Positions 1 to 9,828 of a DNA stretch of 64,000 nucleotides are shown here, piece by piece (position 1 is the stretch's first letter; each line of letters opens with the position of its first letter). Under the pieces are notes generated by a model. The model was given only the letters and a program-made list of their open reading frames with translations. It was not told the origin of the DNA and did not search any database. Origin of the DNA: Rhynchopus sp. YZ270_cl-10 (lineage: Eukaryota > Euglenozoa > Diplonemea > Diplonemida > Diplonemidae); NCBI GenBank assembly GCA_964035575.1, contig OZ037896.1:496001-560000 (forward strand), in the 5' to 3' direction. The translations under genes were made by a program, and so were the position numbers.

Positions 1-1346
1 ACATCATCGTCAACGCCAGCTTCAGCGATGGGTTTTTGGCTAAAGATATAGCCTTGCGTATCTCCTCTGTTGTCGCCGGAGGTGCTTGGGTCGTCGGCTT
101 CAGCGCTCCCAATCTCCTCAGTGCCCGTTGGTAGTCGGCCAACAGTTGCGAACCTTCGGTTCTCGTATTCGCCATTCGTTTCAGCGCTGCCGACGCTACG
201 ATTGAGGTTTGTAATGCTGCTGATGGGAGCATGTTTTCCATTGTTCGCTTCTTCTCTAACCACAGAATGATCGCCTCGTCGTACCCTAGCTCTGTCTTCA
301 TGTGTTGCTCCCAATTTGTTTTGAACTCGTTCAGACGGCGCCACACGCTTCGCAGCTCCCCCATGTACGACCCCGATAACGCCTGTGACAGAGTGTGTTG
401 CGCCTTCTCCATGACCAGCCGAGCTTGTTCTGTGGTGAGTGGCATTTCCTTCTGTCGTGGACGTCCGAGATGCGAAGGAGGTCTTTCTTCCAGCAAAGCG
501 CTCAGGCTGAGGTTCCTCGGGGGCGCCGCCCCCCGTGAATTTTCTTCCCTGTTGTCGGGTTCTAGGGTTGTCTTCTCTTTTATCTTCTTCTTCGTCGCCA
601 ATATTCTGCCTCTGATCCCCAATGACCCCATTGTTGCCGGTGTTGTCTTGCTTGGTGTAGTGTTTTGAATTTTCTTCCCTATTGTAGTCATTAAGTTGTC
701 GTCTTTTGTTTGGTATTGTCCCCGTATCGTGCTCGGTGTAGTGTTTTGAATTTTCTTCCCTATTGTCGCCATTAAATTGTCGTCTTTTGTTTGGTATTGT
801 CCCCGTATCGTGCTTTGTGTCGTGTTTTGAATTTTCTTCCCTATTGTCGCCATTAAATTGTCGTCTTTTGTTTGGTATTGTCCCCGTATCGTGCTTTGTG
901 TCGTGTTTTGAATTTTCTTCCCTATTGTCGCCATTAAATTGTCGTCTTTTGTTTGGTATTGTCCCCGTATCGTGCTTTGTGTCGTGTTTTGAATTTTCTT
1001 CCCTATTGTCGCCATTAAATTGTCGTCTTTTGCTTGGTATTGTCCCCGTATCTTCCTTTTTGTAGCGTCCTGCATTGTCTTCCCTGATGTCCTCCCGATA
1101 GTACTCCTGTTTTCTTGTATTTCTTCCCCTGTCAGTCAACGTCTGGGCCCTGCGTACCTTCTTAACTCCTTTCCCGTGTTGCCCCAGTAGTCTCGGTCGC
1201 GCCCCCTCGTATCGTCTCCTCCCCTGTCCCTGTCGTCTCTCTTCTCCTTGGCGTCCCTCCCTGAATCCCGCGTCTTCGACGGTACCTCTGCGTGCGGCTG
1301 CTTCTTGGCCGTGTCCATAATGCGAGCTTGGATGACTTTTGAGAAG
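1..1346 (-). CDS. Second reading frame of a putative mobile element (tyrosine-recombinase-like), partial
   Basis: An open frame on the minus strand runs from about 1346 to the left edge and is cut there; its start is not determined. It overlaps the end of the zinc-finger frame at 1136-2203 in another frame, an arrangement seen in several mobile-element families. In order it shows a basic Arg-rich start, about five 27-residue hydrophilic repeats (core KHDTKHDTGTIPNKRRQF), a linker, and then a helical stretch containing YMGELRSVWRRLNEF, TSIVASALKRMANTRTEG and TTEEIRKAISLAK. That last stretch resembles the N-terminal core-binding domain of tyrosine recombinases (Crypton or DIRS type). The catalytic part would lie outside the window, so the family is unproven. 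A repeat-rich host protein is the alternative. Confidence 0.45.
667..1065 (-). repeat. 81-bp tandem repeat encoding 27-residue units
   Basis: Near-identical 81-bp units begin at 667, 748, 829, 910 and 991 (word GAATTTTCTTCCCTATTGT), and a diverged unit follows. The period is a whole number of codons, and on the minus strand each unit reads as a hydrophilic Lys/Asp/Asn-rich 27-mer without stops. The repeat therefore looks coding. The plus-strand reading gives a Cys/Leu-rich peptide and is taken as the antisense shadow. Confidence 0.8.
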
Positions 1347-2203
1347 TCATCCACCGCGTATCCCTTTGCTTTAGACTCGTACATCATCCTTCCGGCAGCA
1401 TTAGCCCCAATAATTGTGGTCGAGGTGAGTTCTACTATGGTGTTGTGTATGGGCGTCAGGAACTTGGTTGCGGGTGGGTCCTCTGAGTCCTCGATCAGCG
1501 CCAGGGAGTTGTCCAGCGCCTCGAAGCATCTTAGGACGCCCTTTTGATACTCGAGTGCATTGTCAAAAGTGGGTAGGGTCGACTCCCTGAATGCCTTTCC
1601 TACCTTTTCCCTGATCTCCTTTCTGATGCGGCTGTTTTGGATGTTTTTCCAGGTTGCAACAACATACGGCGAGAAATCAGCGTCGAGTGCCGTTTGCTGG
1701 GACTTCTTGATAAACTCTATAGTTTTCTTGAGACTCTCGTTCTCCTGCTGCAGAAAATCCAAACGTGCAAAAGTGTGCATGAAAAGCTTCTTAGCGGTTT
1801 CCGGAATCACTGCGAGGAGCCCTTCCACCGTGTCCTCTGCGTCGTCGTCCTCCTCGTCCTGCTGCTGCTGCTCGATCGGCTTTTCCTTTTTCACCTTCGT
1901 TCTTGGCGCACGTCTCCACGCGCACACCGGACACACCCATCTCTCTGTCTTCTTGAGGAAGTCTGTGATCACCCCTTCAGGGATTAGCCCCGTGTTCCGC
2001 ATGCACGTCTTCGTGCACTGTCTGCCGCAGCCCATGCAGCCAAGGACACCCTTTTTGTGCATGACACCGCACGAAGGAAAAATGCACTCATCTTCGGTGT
2101 CCGGTTCCATTGCATTTGCTTTGGGTACTGGGGGTTTGATCTGATCCCAAATGACCTTATCCCCACCCGGCCAGCTATCCCAGGGAACAGCCACAGATGA
2201 CAT
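1136..2203 (-). CDS. Zinc-finger protein, first frame of putative mobile element
   Basis: About 355 residues from the ATG at 2203, which follows a long A tract on the coding strand; an upstream in-frame ATG at 2293 reads through that tract and is less likely. Near residues 39-98 is a Cys/His cluster: CIFPSC, MH, CMGCGRQC, then WVCPVC. The spacing and the W-x-CPxC ending suggest a PHD- or RING-like zinc-binding fold. A Gln/Glu/Asp-rich linker, a helical middle part and a strongly charged Arg/Asp-rich tail follow. Zinc fingers of this kind occur in first reading frames of non-LTR and tyrosine-recombinase retroelements as well as in host chromatin proteins. With the overlapping downstream frame, a mobile-element origin is my preferred reading. 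Confidence 0.5.
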   Translation of the reverse strand: MSSVAVPWDSWPGGDKVIWDQIKPPVPKANAMEPDTEDECIFPSCGVMHKKGVLGCMGCGRQCTKTCMRNTGLIPEGVITDFLKKTERWVCPVCAWRRAPRTKVKKEKPIEQQQQDEEDDDAEDTVEGLLAVIPETAKKLFMHTFARLDFLQQENESLKKTIEFIKKSQQTALDADFSPYVVATWKNIQNSRIRKEIREKVGKAFRESTLPTFDNALEYQKGVLRCFEALDNSLALIEDSEDPPATKFLTPIHNTIVELTSTTIIGANAAGRMMYESKAKGYAVDDFSKVIQARIMDTAKKQPHAEVPSKTRDSGRDAKEKRDDRDRGGDDTRGRDRDYWGNTGKELRRYAGPRR

Positions 2204-2724
2204 AGTTTTTTTTTTTTTTTTTTTTTCAAACCCCAAAAGTCCCGAAAACCCCGAAAAACCCGCGTCCTGAAGTACGGTGGAGAGGTGGAGCACAAGGGGG
2301 GAAGGGGAAAACGGTAAAACTCATGACCACCGACGAGCGCGTCTTTCATTTCCAGACGTATTGCATACTCGTACAAAAAAAAAAATTGGGAAAAGAGAGG
2401 TTGAAAGAGCAAAACGCATCTGAGCGCGGCAGGTGATGACTATGTGAGGAGTAAGCGGAGCACGGGAAGCAAGGGTGGAGAAAAAATAGCGGGACGCACC
2501 ACCACCCCCCCCCAAAAAAAAAACACACAATGCACACGCAAACATCCATGATAACAACAATGACAAACGATGTACCCATGGCGTGATCGAAGCGCAAGAA
2601 AATTTACAAAGTGCTTCACAGGGTAAAAAGGGGGTCGTCAAATATGAGGTGAAAACCCCCCGACCAAGTTTTTACTGAGTTTTTTTACGGTGTACTTTAT
2701 GCAACCTTCGACCACACCAGACCC
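2204..2724. other. Intergenic, no gene seen
   Basis: AT-rich spacer with an 18-20 base T run next to the start of the zinc-finger frame and short poly-A and poly-C tracts near 2500-2520. Short open frames here overlap the homopolymers and look like chance. Confidence 0.5.
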
Positions 2725-4475
2725 ATATATCAGTCAATAACTGAACCACCGGGACTTTTCTCCCAAGGTTCGTTGAACAAAAAACTGATCGTCAAAAAAA
2801 ATTGTCCGACCCCGCAATTGAAAGATTTTGAGCAGCGGAATGCAAAGAAATAAAAATAAAAATAAAATAAAATTTTTTTTGAACTCCAGATTGGTGAATC
2901 CCAAAAAGTCGAAAATGAATTGCATGAATGCGACCCACCGAAATTTTAAAAAAAAATTAAAACCCTGCGGGGATGGATTTCCGAGTCGATATTTTTTAAT
3001 TGCGGGGTCGCACGATTTCTGGAAATGAGTAGAAGTTAAAAATTCTTCTGTACATGGGTAGTTGTGGCTGTACACCGTGGAAAACGGCGTACAGCCAGTC
3101 TAAACTGACACATGCATTTTAGGTCAAAAATACTCATTTCTGAGCGCAAAGTGACGCCATCACAGCAGGCACAGACTCCCGAGAACCAGGGCGTTCGCCC
3201 CGGGGCGAAAAATATTTTTTTTCGTTAAAAAAATCTTTTCCTGAAAAAATGACATTTTATTTCGCCCCAGGGCTTCGCCCCACCGGGGCGAAACCCTGTA
3301 TAAATAAATAAATAAATAAATAAAAAAGGGGGGTAAAAAAAAAAAAGAGAGAGAGATTTCTCCCCACCACCCTGTCGACCAGCGGTTTGCGGAACAGTGG
3401 ACACCCCTCTGCGACCCCCCCGGAGGGGGGGTCGCAGAGGGGTGTCCACTGTTCCGCAAACCCGCCTGCCGTGAGAGGAAGTTTCCCCAGCACTCCCGCT
3501 CGCTCCTCAATCCTGCAGTCTGCTGAAGGTGCCCCGTACCCCCTGTTATAGAAGGTGTCACTAGTCGTGTCAACTGTACCTTCAACGGCAGAGAGACGTT
3601 TTAGTTTATTGAAAATAAGCAAACTAAGGATGAAGTCTCATATGACAGATGCCTCTCTCTTGTACATCTGTTTGATTAAACAACACAAAGAGACCCTCAG
3701 TGAGGGGGGATTGATGAAATTCTCCATCGTTTTGCTGGTTTTAGTATCAGGAAAGTTCAGCTGTAATAGCACTTGTGCTGGGGAAGGGAACACGCGCAAA
3801 TCGCAAATTTTTTCTGACCACTCAGTACCAGGGATTCACCCCCCACGAACTAGCTTCTCTCCGGCGGAAAAAAATTTTTGACCGGCTATTTTAAGCACTA
3901 GTAAAAAAGCAAAAATTTAAGGGTTTTTGGCATTTCGCCACGATCAGGAAAAAACGATGGCGATAGCGAACGCCCTGCCGAGAACCGAAAAAAAAAATTT
4001 TTTTTCCCGATTTTTTGTAGGCAAAAAATGGCCACCAACCAGTACCCCTTCAGACTTCCCTTAAGACTTTGTACAGGGAGCCCCCCACACAAAAACCAGG
4101 TTCCAGGGGGGTCAGGAGGGTGGCTGCGTAACAGTGAGGATCACTTTTTTTTCTTTGTCAAAAGTGATATTTTGACTGTTTTGCACGATCTGAATCCATT
4201 CGAACAGTTTTTTTTGAATTTTGAGGATTTTTTTGTAAAATACTACCGCCCAGGCTTATACCTGAAAACCGGAAAAACTGGTTTTGGTCGAGGCCCTCAC
4301 ACATCTGAGGTGAACCAACGACATCAAAAGTTTTCAAAACCCAGCGGGGATGGGTTTCCGAGTCGATATCTTTTAATTGCGGGGTCGGACAATTTTTTTT
4401 GACGAGTAGAAATTAAAAAATTTTCTGTACAAAAACGGAAAAAAGTCCCGGTGGCTCAATTATTGACTGATATAT
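2725..4475. mobile_element. Non-autonomous TIR element, split by a hAT-type insertion
   Basis: Inverted ends match over about 100 bp with small gaps: ATATATCAGTCAATAAYTGA then CCACCGGGACTTTT on the left (2725-2760), and the complement at 4441-4475. Further in, both arms carry TTGCGGGGTCGGACAATTTT. A direct repeat (GATGGRTTTCCGAGTCGATA) lies at about 2970 and 4350. TA flanks both ends, compatible with a Tc1/mariner-type duplication but weak in this AT context. The interior holds the complete element 3187-3977, so the host element was about 960 bp before that insertion. No transposase frame is visible. Confidence 0.6.
3187..3977 (+). mobile_element. hAT-type MITE, copy 1 (791 bp)
   Basis: Terminal inverted repeats start CAGGGCGTTCGC and end GCGAACGCCCTG, and the element is flanked by a perfect 8-bp duplication CCGAGAAC (3179-3186 and 3978-3985). 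The CAGGG terminus plus 8-bp duplication is the hAT signature. The interior holds GGGGCGAA words near the left end, a TAAA microsatellite at about 3301, and a large palindrome at about 3395-3462 around a C/G run. There is no transposase frame. The copy at 16527-17259 is the same element in inverse orientation. Confidence 0.9.
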
Positions 4476-4736
4476 TTTTTTTTGTATCTCTTTGTGCCAT
4501 CTTTGTGAATGTTTGTAACTGTCTGCTGTGCAGCGCCATCCCTCCCCTCCCACTCCATAGTAACGAAAGATAGTGTAGACACGCATCAGGCATCCTTTGG
4601 ATGCAGGCACGTAACAATAAAGTGAAGTGATTAATGCAGGCACCGACCCACACGATGCCAGCCCCGATAAAAGCACAATAAAAAAGCTTGGAAGGTGAAT
4701 ACACCTTACGCACAACACCTTTTCATGGATTGGCAT

Positions 4737-4906
4737 CCGTTATCGGGTATCAGGTATCACCGGAAGAGTTTTTTTTTTTTACCCGGTTATGCCATCACAT
4801 TCACTTCCTCCTCGGTAATACCTAGTAATGACAACCGAAAAACTCGGTTTGGCCCGATGAATAAAAAAAATTTAAAATCCGGTAATTCCCGGTACCCCGG
4901 TAACGG
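4737..4906. mobile_element. Small imperfect TIR element
   Basis: CCGTTATCGGGTATCAGGTA on the left and the complement of CCGTTACCGGGGTACCGGGA on the right form an imperfect inverted repeat around about 110 bp of AT-rich DNA. Target duplication is not clear and no coding sequence is present. Confidence 0.45.
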
Positions 4907-5268
4907 CTCTTCCATGGCCTTTAATATAACTGGTTGAGTTTGGTTTAGACAGGAGCGATTTGGTGCTTAGGGAGTCACCCCAAAAACATCTGCTGCTCTA
5001 AGCTGGGAGCTCTTGCGAGAGAGAGAGAGAGGGTGAAAAAAGGTGAAAAGGGGTGAAAAGAAATTTTAAGTGGTGTTACCGAAATCCTGTCAGGGATTCG
5101 TCAGGGACCTGCCAATAACGACACATTCGGGAACACCATTAAGTTGAAAAAGAAAACTTACTGAGAGAGGTAAAGAGACTTTAAGACAAACTTGGCTGAT
5201 CCAAGAAAACACACAGTCGAGATGCGTTTTTGTTAAAAGTTCCAACAACAAAGGATGATAGCAGAGAT

Positions 5269-5698
5269 CATGGATGTCCAAAGTACTTGAAGTACTTTTT
5301 TCGGATTTTTTTATGGTACTTGAAGTACTTGACCCCCCTTTTTTTTCCTCTCAAAATGACAGTCAAGTACTTGAAGATTGATCAAGTACTTGACAGAAAT
5401 CAAGTACTTGATACCCTATTTTTTTTTTCTCGTACTTTTTTACTTTTTTACCCTCTGGCAGAGTCTGTCAAGTACTTGTTTTCGCAAAAAAACGTCAAGT
5501 ACTTGATCAAGTACCCACTTTTTTTTGTACTTGATCAAGTACTTGACGTTTTTTTTGTGAAAAAAGTACTTGACAGAGGGAGAACAAGTAAAAAAGTACT
5601 AGAAAAAAAAATAGGGTGTCAAGTACTTGAAGTATCAAGTATTGGATTTTTTGGGGGATCAAGTACTTGATATACTTCAAGTACTTTGGACATCCATG
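5269..5698. mobile_element. Foldback-like MITE built from AAGTACTT words
   Basis: Ends are CATGGATGTCCAAAGTACTT and its complement, with AGAGAT on both flanks (5263-5268 and 5699-5704). The interior contains at least a dozen AAGTACTT palindromes and is itself a long inverted repeat centred near 5518, so a single strand could fold almost end to end. No coding potential is seen; open frames across it are repeat artefacts. Confidence 0.75.
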
Positions 5699-5892
5699 AG
5701 AGATCAGAGGAGAACCAAAAAAAAAAAAAAAAACCCCCCGCAGCACATTACAGTACTCCAAATATGGTTGGCATCCAAGAAAGAAAAACCGCCAAAATTA
5801 ACCCCAATATCCCCAAAATCCGCCAAACTAATTTTTTGACGCCAATTTATTTGGAGCACTGTGACCATTGTTGGCTTACATTTTTTTGTTGT

Positions 5893-6360
5893 GTCGACAA
5901 TCACCTGCTAGTGCAGGATCTGTACTCAATGTCGCCCGAAGGCTATTGTACTTAAAAGATATAGACGGAGGTCGTCCTCAACTCTGGAAAGTCGCTTTTA
6001 TTTATTGTTTATGCATTCAAGTGCTGTAATATACACAAAAGTTGCATCATCAAAGTTTGGGGGATAGGGTGGGTTAAAGGGGTCACGTGAGAAAATAAAG
6101 TAGTTGGTTAGAAATTCAGTACATCATGTTTCAGTCCTAACTGCATACATTGGTAGTATCAGAGGGGGACATCGTCAGTGCAAGACCCTCCGAGATGTAA
6201 AAAGTTTTAACCACTGTTGCTATTATCAAACAGTCTTTGCGCTCTACTTGTCTTTTCAAAAACTAAAACCTAGACCTGTCAACACAAAAATTATGAACGA
6301 CTTAGCTTCTGTGAGCTCGCAAGGGAGGTGTCGCTACGCACCTGTCCGAAGACTGCTGCC
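5893..6360 (+). repeat. 470-bp dispersed repeat, copy 1
   Basis: This stretch, from GTCGACAATCACCTGCTAGT to CTGTCCGAAGACTGCTGCCC, recurs at 27710-28176 with only scattered differences. It has no terminal inverted repeat and no open frame of interest. It contains several potential hairpins (CCTG..CAGG near the start, GGAGGTG..CACCTGTCC near the end). Candidates are a SINE-like element or a non-coding RNA gene duplicated with its surroundings; no clear pol III A/B boxes were seen. Confidence 0.7.
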
Positions 6361-7049
6361 CTTTTTTTTTCTTTTTTTGAGACAACTGCCTTGCAAAGGT
6401 TGGGGAGGAAATGAAAACATATCTGAGTGTGCCCGAATTTTTTTTGGTGTGAGCGATGTAAACAAATTTGGTTTTATGTGTAGAATTGTAAGTGTAGACT
6501 GATTGGCACCCGAGGATGGGCACTATATAGGGGTTTTTTTTTTGTTAGTGTAGGCCACCCCCGCCACCAAAGACGTCTCGAGACTCGAATGTCACCCAAA
6601 ATAAAAGGGCACGGCTAGTGTGCGAGTCCACAACATAAAGTGAATACGTTAAAAGATCCTGCAATACATGAGGTCTCGTACGCTAAAAAAATGACCTGGC
6701 TGGAAAATTAATATGAGGGCATGACTGAGCCCTCTTCAGCCATTCCTGGGTATTTTTTTTTATATCCTGCCTTAGCGAGGCCTATTTAGCCTCGTTGCAC
6801 TGTATGAAAAAGAAAAAGTTTGGAAGAATGAATGAAGCCAAGCCTCTCATGCTTCACCTTCACTTATGAAAGATGGTGTTTTAAATAGGGGAGGGAAATA
6901 TCAGATATCTGGTGCTATTCGGGTTTCACAACTTTTCACAGCTTTGCTTGACTTATGTGGTGTAAAAAGTTGTGAAAAGTTGTGAACACCCACCAATATC
7001 ACCCAATACCTTAAGAGCGAGAGCAATTTCACCTTAAAAAAAGATGTTC
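6361..7049. other. Intergenic repeats downstream of the cyclase gene
   Basis: 6370-6475 is an inverted copy of a piece also found at about 22495-22585 and 26810-26890. A diverged hairpin of the TAGTG/CACTA family lies at about 6488-6527, and a diverged CCTCTCATG hairpin at 6830-6855. The remainder is AT-rich with a short inverted AACTTTTCACA motif at 6930-6985. No gene is seen. Confidence 0.5.
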
Positions 7050-9110
7050 TCACAACGTTGACACAAGGTCCACTGCAGAGTCCTCTATCGGGAGCACCTT
7101 GTAGACCCCTTCGCCCAACGACTCCAACGCATACTGGAGGGACACCGGGAGCTGGATCCCTTCCTGCGGGGAGTACCTGCAGAGGTGCGGGGTTTGCGAG
7201 CAGAGCGCCTCACTGCGCTGGAGTGGGGTGCCTATCGCCGCGAGGAAACGGTGTGTCCGGGTCCCAACGGTGCCGTGCTGGATGGTACCTGAGGCCGTGC
7301 CTGCTGCTGTTAGCTGGTCACCACGCATTATTTTCTGCACAAATCGTAATGCAGACTCTACATGCGCCTTTGTCGTTCGCGAAATATTAAACCCAACACA
7401 AATCCTGTTTCCAGTCAACGACAACCATGTACCACCCCCAGCATCCAAGGCCACGGCGACCCCTTCTAAATAAAGGCCAAATTCTCGCAAAGAACTGCTT
7501 GCCATCTCTAAGACGCCGATCGTTGCGACAGAGGTGATACATTGCTTGCCGACATTTTGGCTCGATTTGGGTGTGCTTATCGACTCCGCATCAGAGACAG
7601 TTTTGCTGGAGACCCTCCGTTCTAATGGAAATTGCTTTCTTCCTCGGAGTATCTGTGGCCATACACTACTCACATCGACCACTCCTGCCACACCTTTGAG
7701 AGAGAGCGGTCGTGATTCTGAGTAAGCATGAATGTTTATCGCGACGGATTCCCAGAGGGGTGTGGGGATGGCGACTGCCCCAGGGATGCAGAGGCTTTCG
7801 AGGCGAGAGGCGACATTGACGGTGTTGCCGAAATAATCGTATCGGTCGGTCAGCGCATTGCGTTCGTGGCTGACCTCTCCACTGTTGACTCCTACCCGCA
7901 CCGTGAGTCCTCCCCAGAGGGTTCCGCGAATGGAGCAGATTGGAATGTCAAGGAGTGCAGGAGGCCAGATGGCTTCAAGGAGACGTTCCTGTATTGTCAG
8001 GCCGAAGCGGATGCCGTGGTCGAGAGTGTCGAAGGCGATCATGAAGGCGTCGCCGATTGTTTTGACTTCGTATCCTCCGGATTCGTCGAGGGCAGTGCGC
8101 ATCACAGCGTTGTGTACACGGAGCGCCTCCCTCATGGCCCCGGTAGCTTCCCATATTGCAGTTGAACCGCGGATGTCTGTGAACGCGATGGTCGCGTGGT
8201 TGCTTTTTAATCCTGGTGCTGCAATGAGTTGTGAGTGCTTGCGTGGCGATTCGTCTATAATATCAAAGAGGGCCGAGGGGATGTATGGTTGGTACTGCCT
8301 CAGGTGTGATTCTAAGGCTTCCAGAGCGGAGTGCATTTCCGCTGGCAGTGCGCTTTTTGAGAGAATTTCGTTGACGCGGTCGAGGTCGTAAGCCGCGAGG
8401 AGCACTGCGATTTCTTGCACAGTGTCGATGGTACGTTGCATGGTAGCTTGCTCCTTTCGGACTGACGCGGCAAACCCTCTGGTCGCAATATAATCAATAC
8501 TGAACACAACCGTGGACACAAGAAAGCGTTGAAACGCAACGCTCACCTCCTCAGGGCACGGCAATGCTGTGCAGTCCACTGCGCGGCCCCAAACCTCTCT
8601 GCGGGTCTCCTGCGACGTCGTCAGCGGTGCATCGTACAACCCAAACCGCATCACCGACTCCACTGTCATCAACAGCAACCACCCCACCGAGCAGCCTACC
8701 AGCCCTGCACTGAACCTATCCTTCAAACCCAATACCAAAGAAAAGTCTAAGACCAACACAAACACCGGCCAAGCAAGCGTATTCACCCCCCTCCCAGTGA
8801 GATCTCCAAAGCAAAGCGCTATGTACGATCCAATAACGGAGGCCTGTATGAGAGCCTCGGTGAGACGGGCCTTGAGGAGCACGTAGATTAGGCAGGGCAC
8901 GTTGCAGAGTATGGTGAGCACCATCGAGAGGAAGAGCAGCTTCTCTTTTGCGATGTCGAGTGTCATGATGGTGGCGAGGCAGCCCACTGCAGCAACGCAT
9001 GCAACAATGAAGATAAGCACGCGCTGTCCCGTCTCCTCCTTCGAGGCACATCCATCGCGTGTAAAGCACAATCGTAGGTACCCTACACAACGCTCCACAC
9101 AGGACAGCAT
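7050..9110 (-). CDS. Membrane adenylyl cyclase with a second degenerate cyclase domain
   Basis: 686 residues. Residues 31-155 hold about five hydrophobic segments. A linker with a second hydrophobic stretch (about 195-210) follows, then a YQPYIPSALF motif at 273-282. The class III catalytic domain spans about 305-470. Metal-binding aspartates are D312 (FTDIRGST) and D354 (KTIGDAF). K350 and D425 fit adenine selection, and N432/R436 lie in NTVNVASR. Homodimeric or intramolecular conversion of ATP to cAMP at a membrane is inferred. Residues 523-686 repeat the cyclase layout without the metal aspartates (GTVGTRTHRFLAAIG in place of the catalytic loop). That half is probably regulatory or structural. 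A paralogue's end lies at 63294-64000. The start follows a C/T-rich leader. Confidence 0.85.
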   Translation of the reverse strand: MLSCVERCVGYLRLCFTRDGCASKEETGQRVLIFIVACVAAVGCLATIMTLDIAKEKLLFLSMVLTILCNVPCLIYVLLKARLTEALIQASVIGSYIALCFGDLTGRGVNTLAWPVFVLVLDFSLVLGLKDRFSAGLVGCSVGWLLLMTVESVMRFGLYDAPLTTSQETRREVWGRAVDCTALPCPEEVSVAFQRFLVSTVVFSIDYIATRGFAASVRKEQATMQRTIDTVQEIAVLLAAYDLDRVNEILSKSALPAEMHSALEALESHLRQYQPYIPSALFDIIDESPRKHSQLIAAPGLKSNHATIAFTDIRGSTAIWEATGAMREALRVHNAVMRTALDESGGYEVKTIGDAFMIAFDTLDHGIRFGLTIQERLLEAIWPPALLDIPICSIRGTLWGGLTVRVGVNSGEVSHERNALTDRYDYFGNTVNVASRLESLCIPGAVAIPTPLWESVAINIHAYSESRPLSLKGVAGVVDVSSVWPQILRGRKQFPLERRVSSKTVSDAESISTPKSSQNVGKQCITSVATIGVLEMASSSLREFGLYLEGVAVALDAGGGTWLSLTGNRICVGFNISRTTKAHVESALRFVQKIMRGDQLTAAGTASGTIQHGTVGTRTHRFLAAIGTPLQRSEALCSQTPHLCRYSPQEGIQLPVSLQYALESLGEGVYKVLPIEDSAVDLVSTL

Positions 9111-9817
9111 TTTTTGGCTAATATTGCCCCCCTCTGAGCGGCCTCTCCTGACCCTGGGTTTGGTGGGAGGTGATAAGGGGGAAGAGATTTAGAGAGTGGG
9201 GGGGAAAAGGGGAGGGGAGTAATGCATTGTCGCGCTCGGTCAAAAGAAGCCAAAAAAAAAGGTTAGGGATTCAAACAGAGGTGGAAAACGTGGAAGAGAT
9301 GGTGGGAAGGAACGCATCCACCGGCAGGTGTCAATTTTCAGGGTGATTTCATCCAGGATCACTGCCCAGGATTGGCCGAGAAGCTTCATCAGGGCTTTGC
9401 AGGCTGCGCGCATGCGTCCCTTTCAAGAATCGCTGTGACCCCAAGGTGTCCCCCCGTGGCATTGTATGACTGCAGATGCCCGAGGATGAGCTCTGCTATT
9501 CAAAACGCGTTCTTCTTTCTCTTTTTTTTGCTTGTGTGCTCAGAGCCGGGGTAAGTATAAAAAGCAAAAACAAGACAACTCTGGGTTCAACACTGTGGTA
9601 AGTACGCTCTGAGTTAGAGGTTAGAGTTACTCCACCATGGGTAGTTGTGCTTCGTGTGCAAAAAGCCACAGCACAACGGCGCGGTCTCCATTGCCAACCC
9701 ACTCCCACAACGAGAGATGTGCAGTTATCTGTACGTATCTTCCCGCATGGAGTTACCCAGGCAAGGTGCAGGAAAGGGGAGGGGGATTAGATGGTATCTT
9801 TCGTTGTGGAAATGGGT
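9111..9817. other. Intergenic; hairpin motif and WD-unit spacer repeat
   Basis: The cyclase leader (C/T-rich on the coding strand) lies at 9115-9230. A hairpin with GCAGA/TCTGC outer arms around CCCGAGGATGAGC lies at 9473-9497. From 9637 the spacer repeat associated with all WD genes begins. Confidence 0.55.
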
Positions 9818-9828
9818 TCAAGAGAGGT
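9637..9828 (+). repeat. WD-unit spacer repeat, copy 1
   Basis: A roughly 190-bp sequence (from GGGTAGTTGTGCTTCGTGTG to TTGTGGAAATGGGTTCAAG) sits just 3' of each WD gene on the coding strand. Copies are at 9637, about 11262, 12977, 38513 and 40143, with a shortened copy at 41770-41853. It is highly conserved between units, also where it carries no clear frame, and most likely spread with the gene duplications. Confidence 0.8.

Noticed and set aside
763-1065. Plus-strand frame with Cys/Leu-rich 27-residue repeats
   Set aside because: The minus reading of the same repeats is hydrophilic and continues into longer coding-like sequence on both sides.
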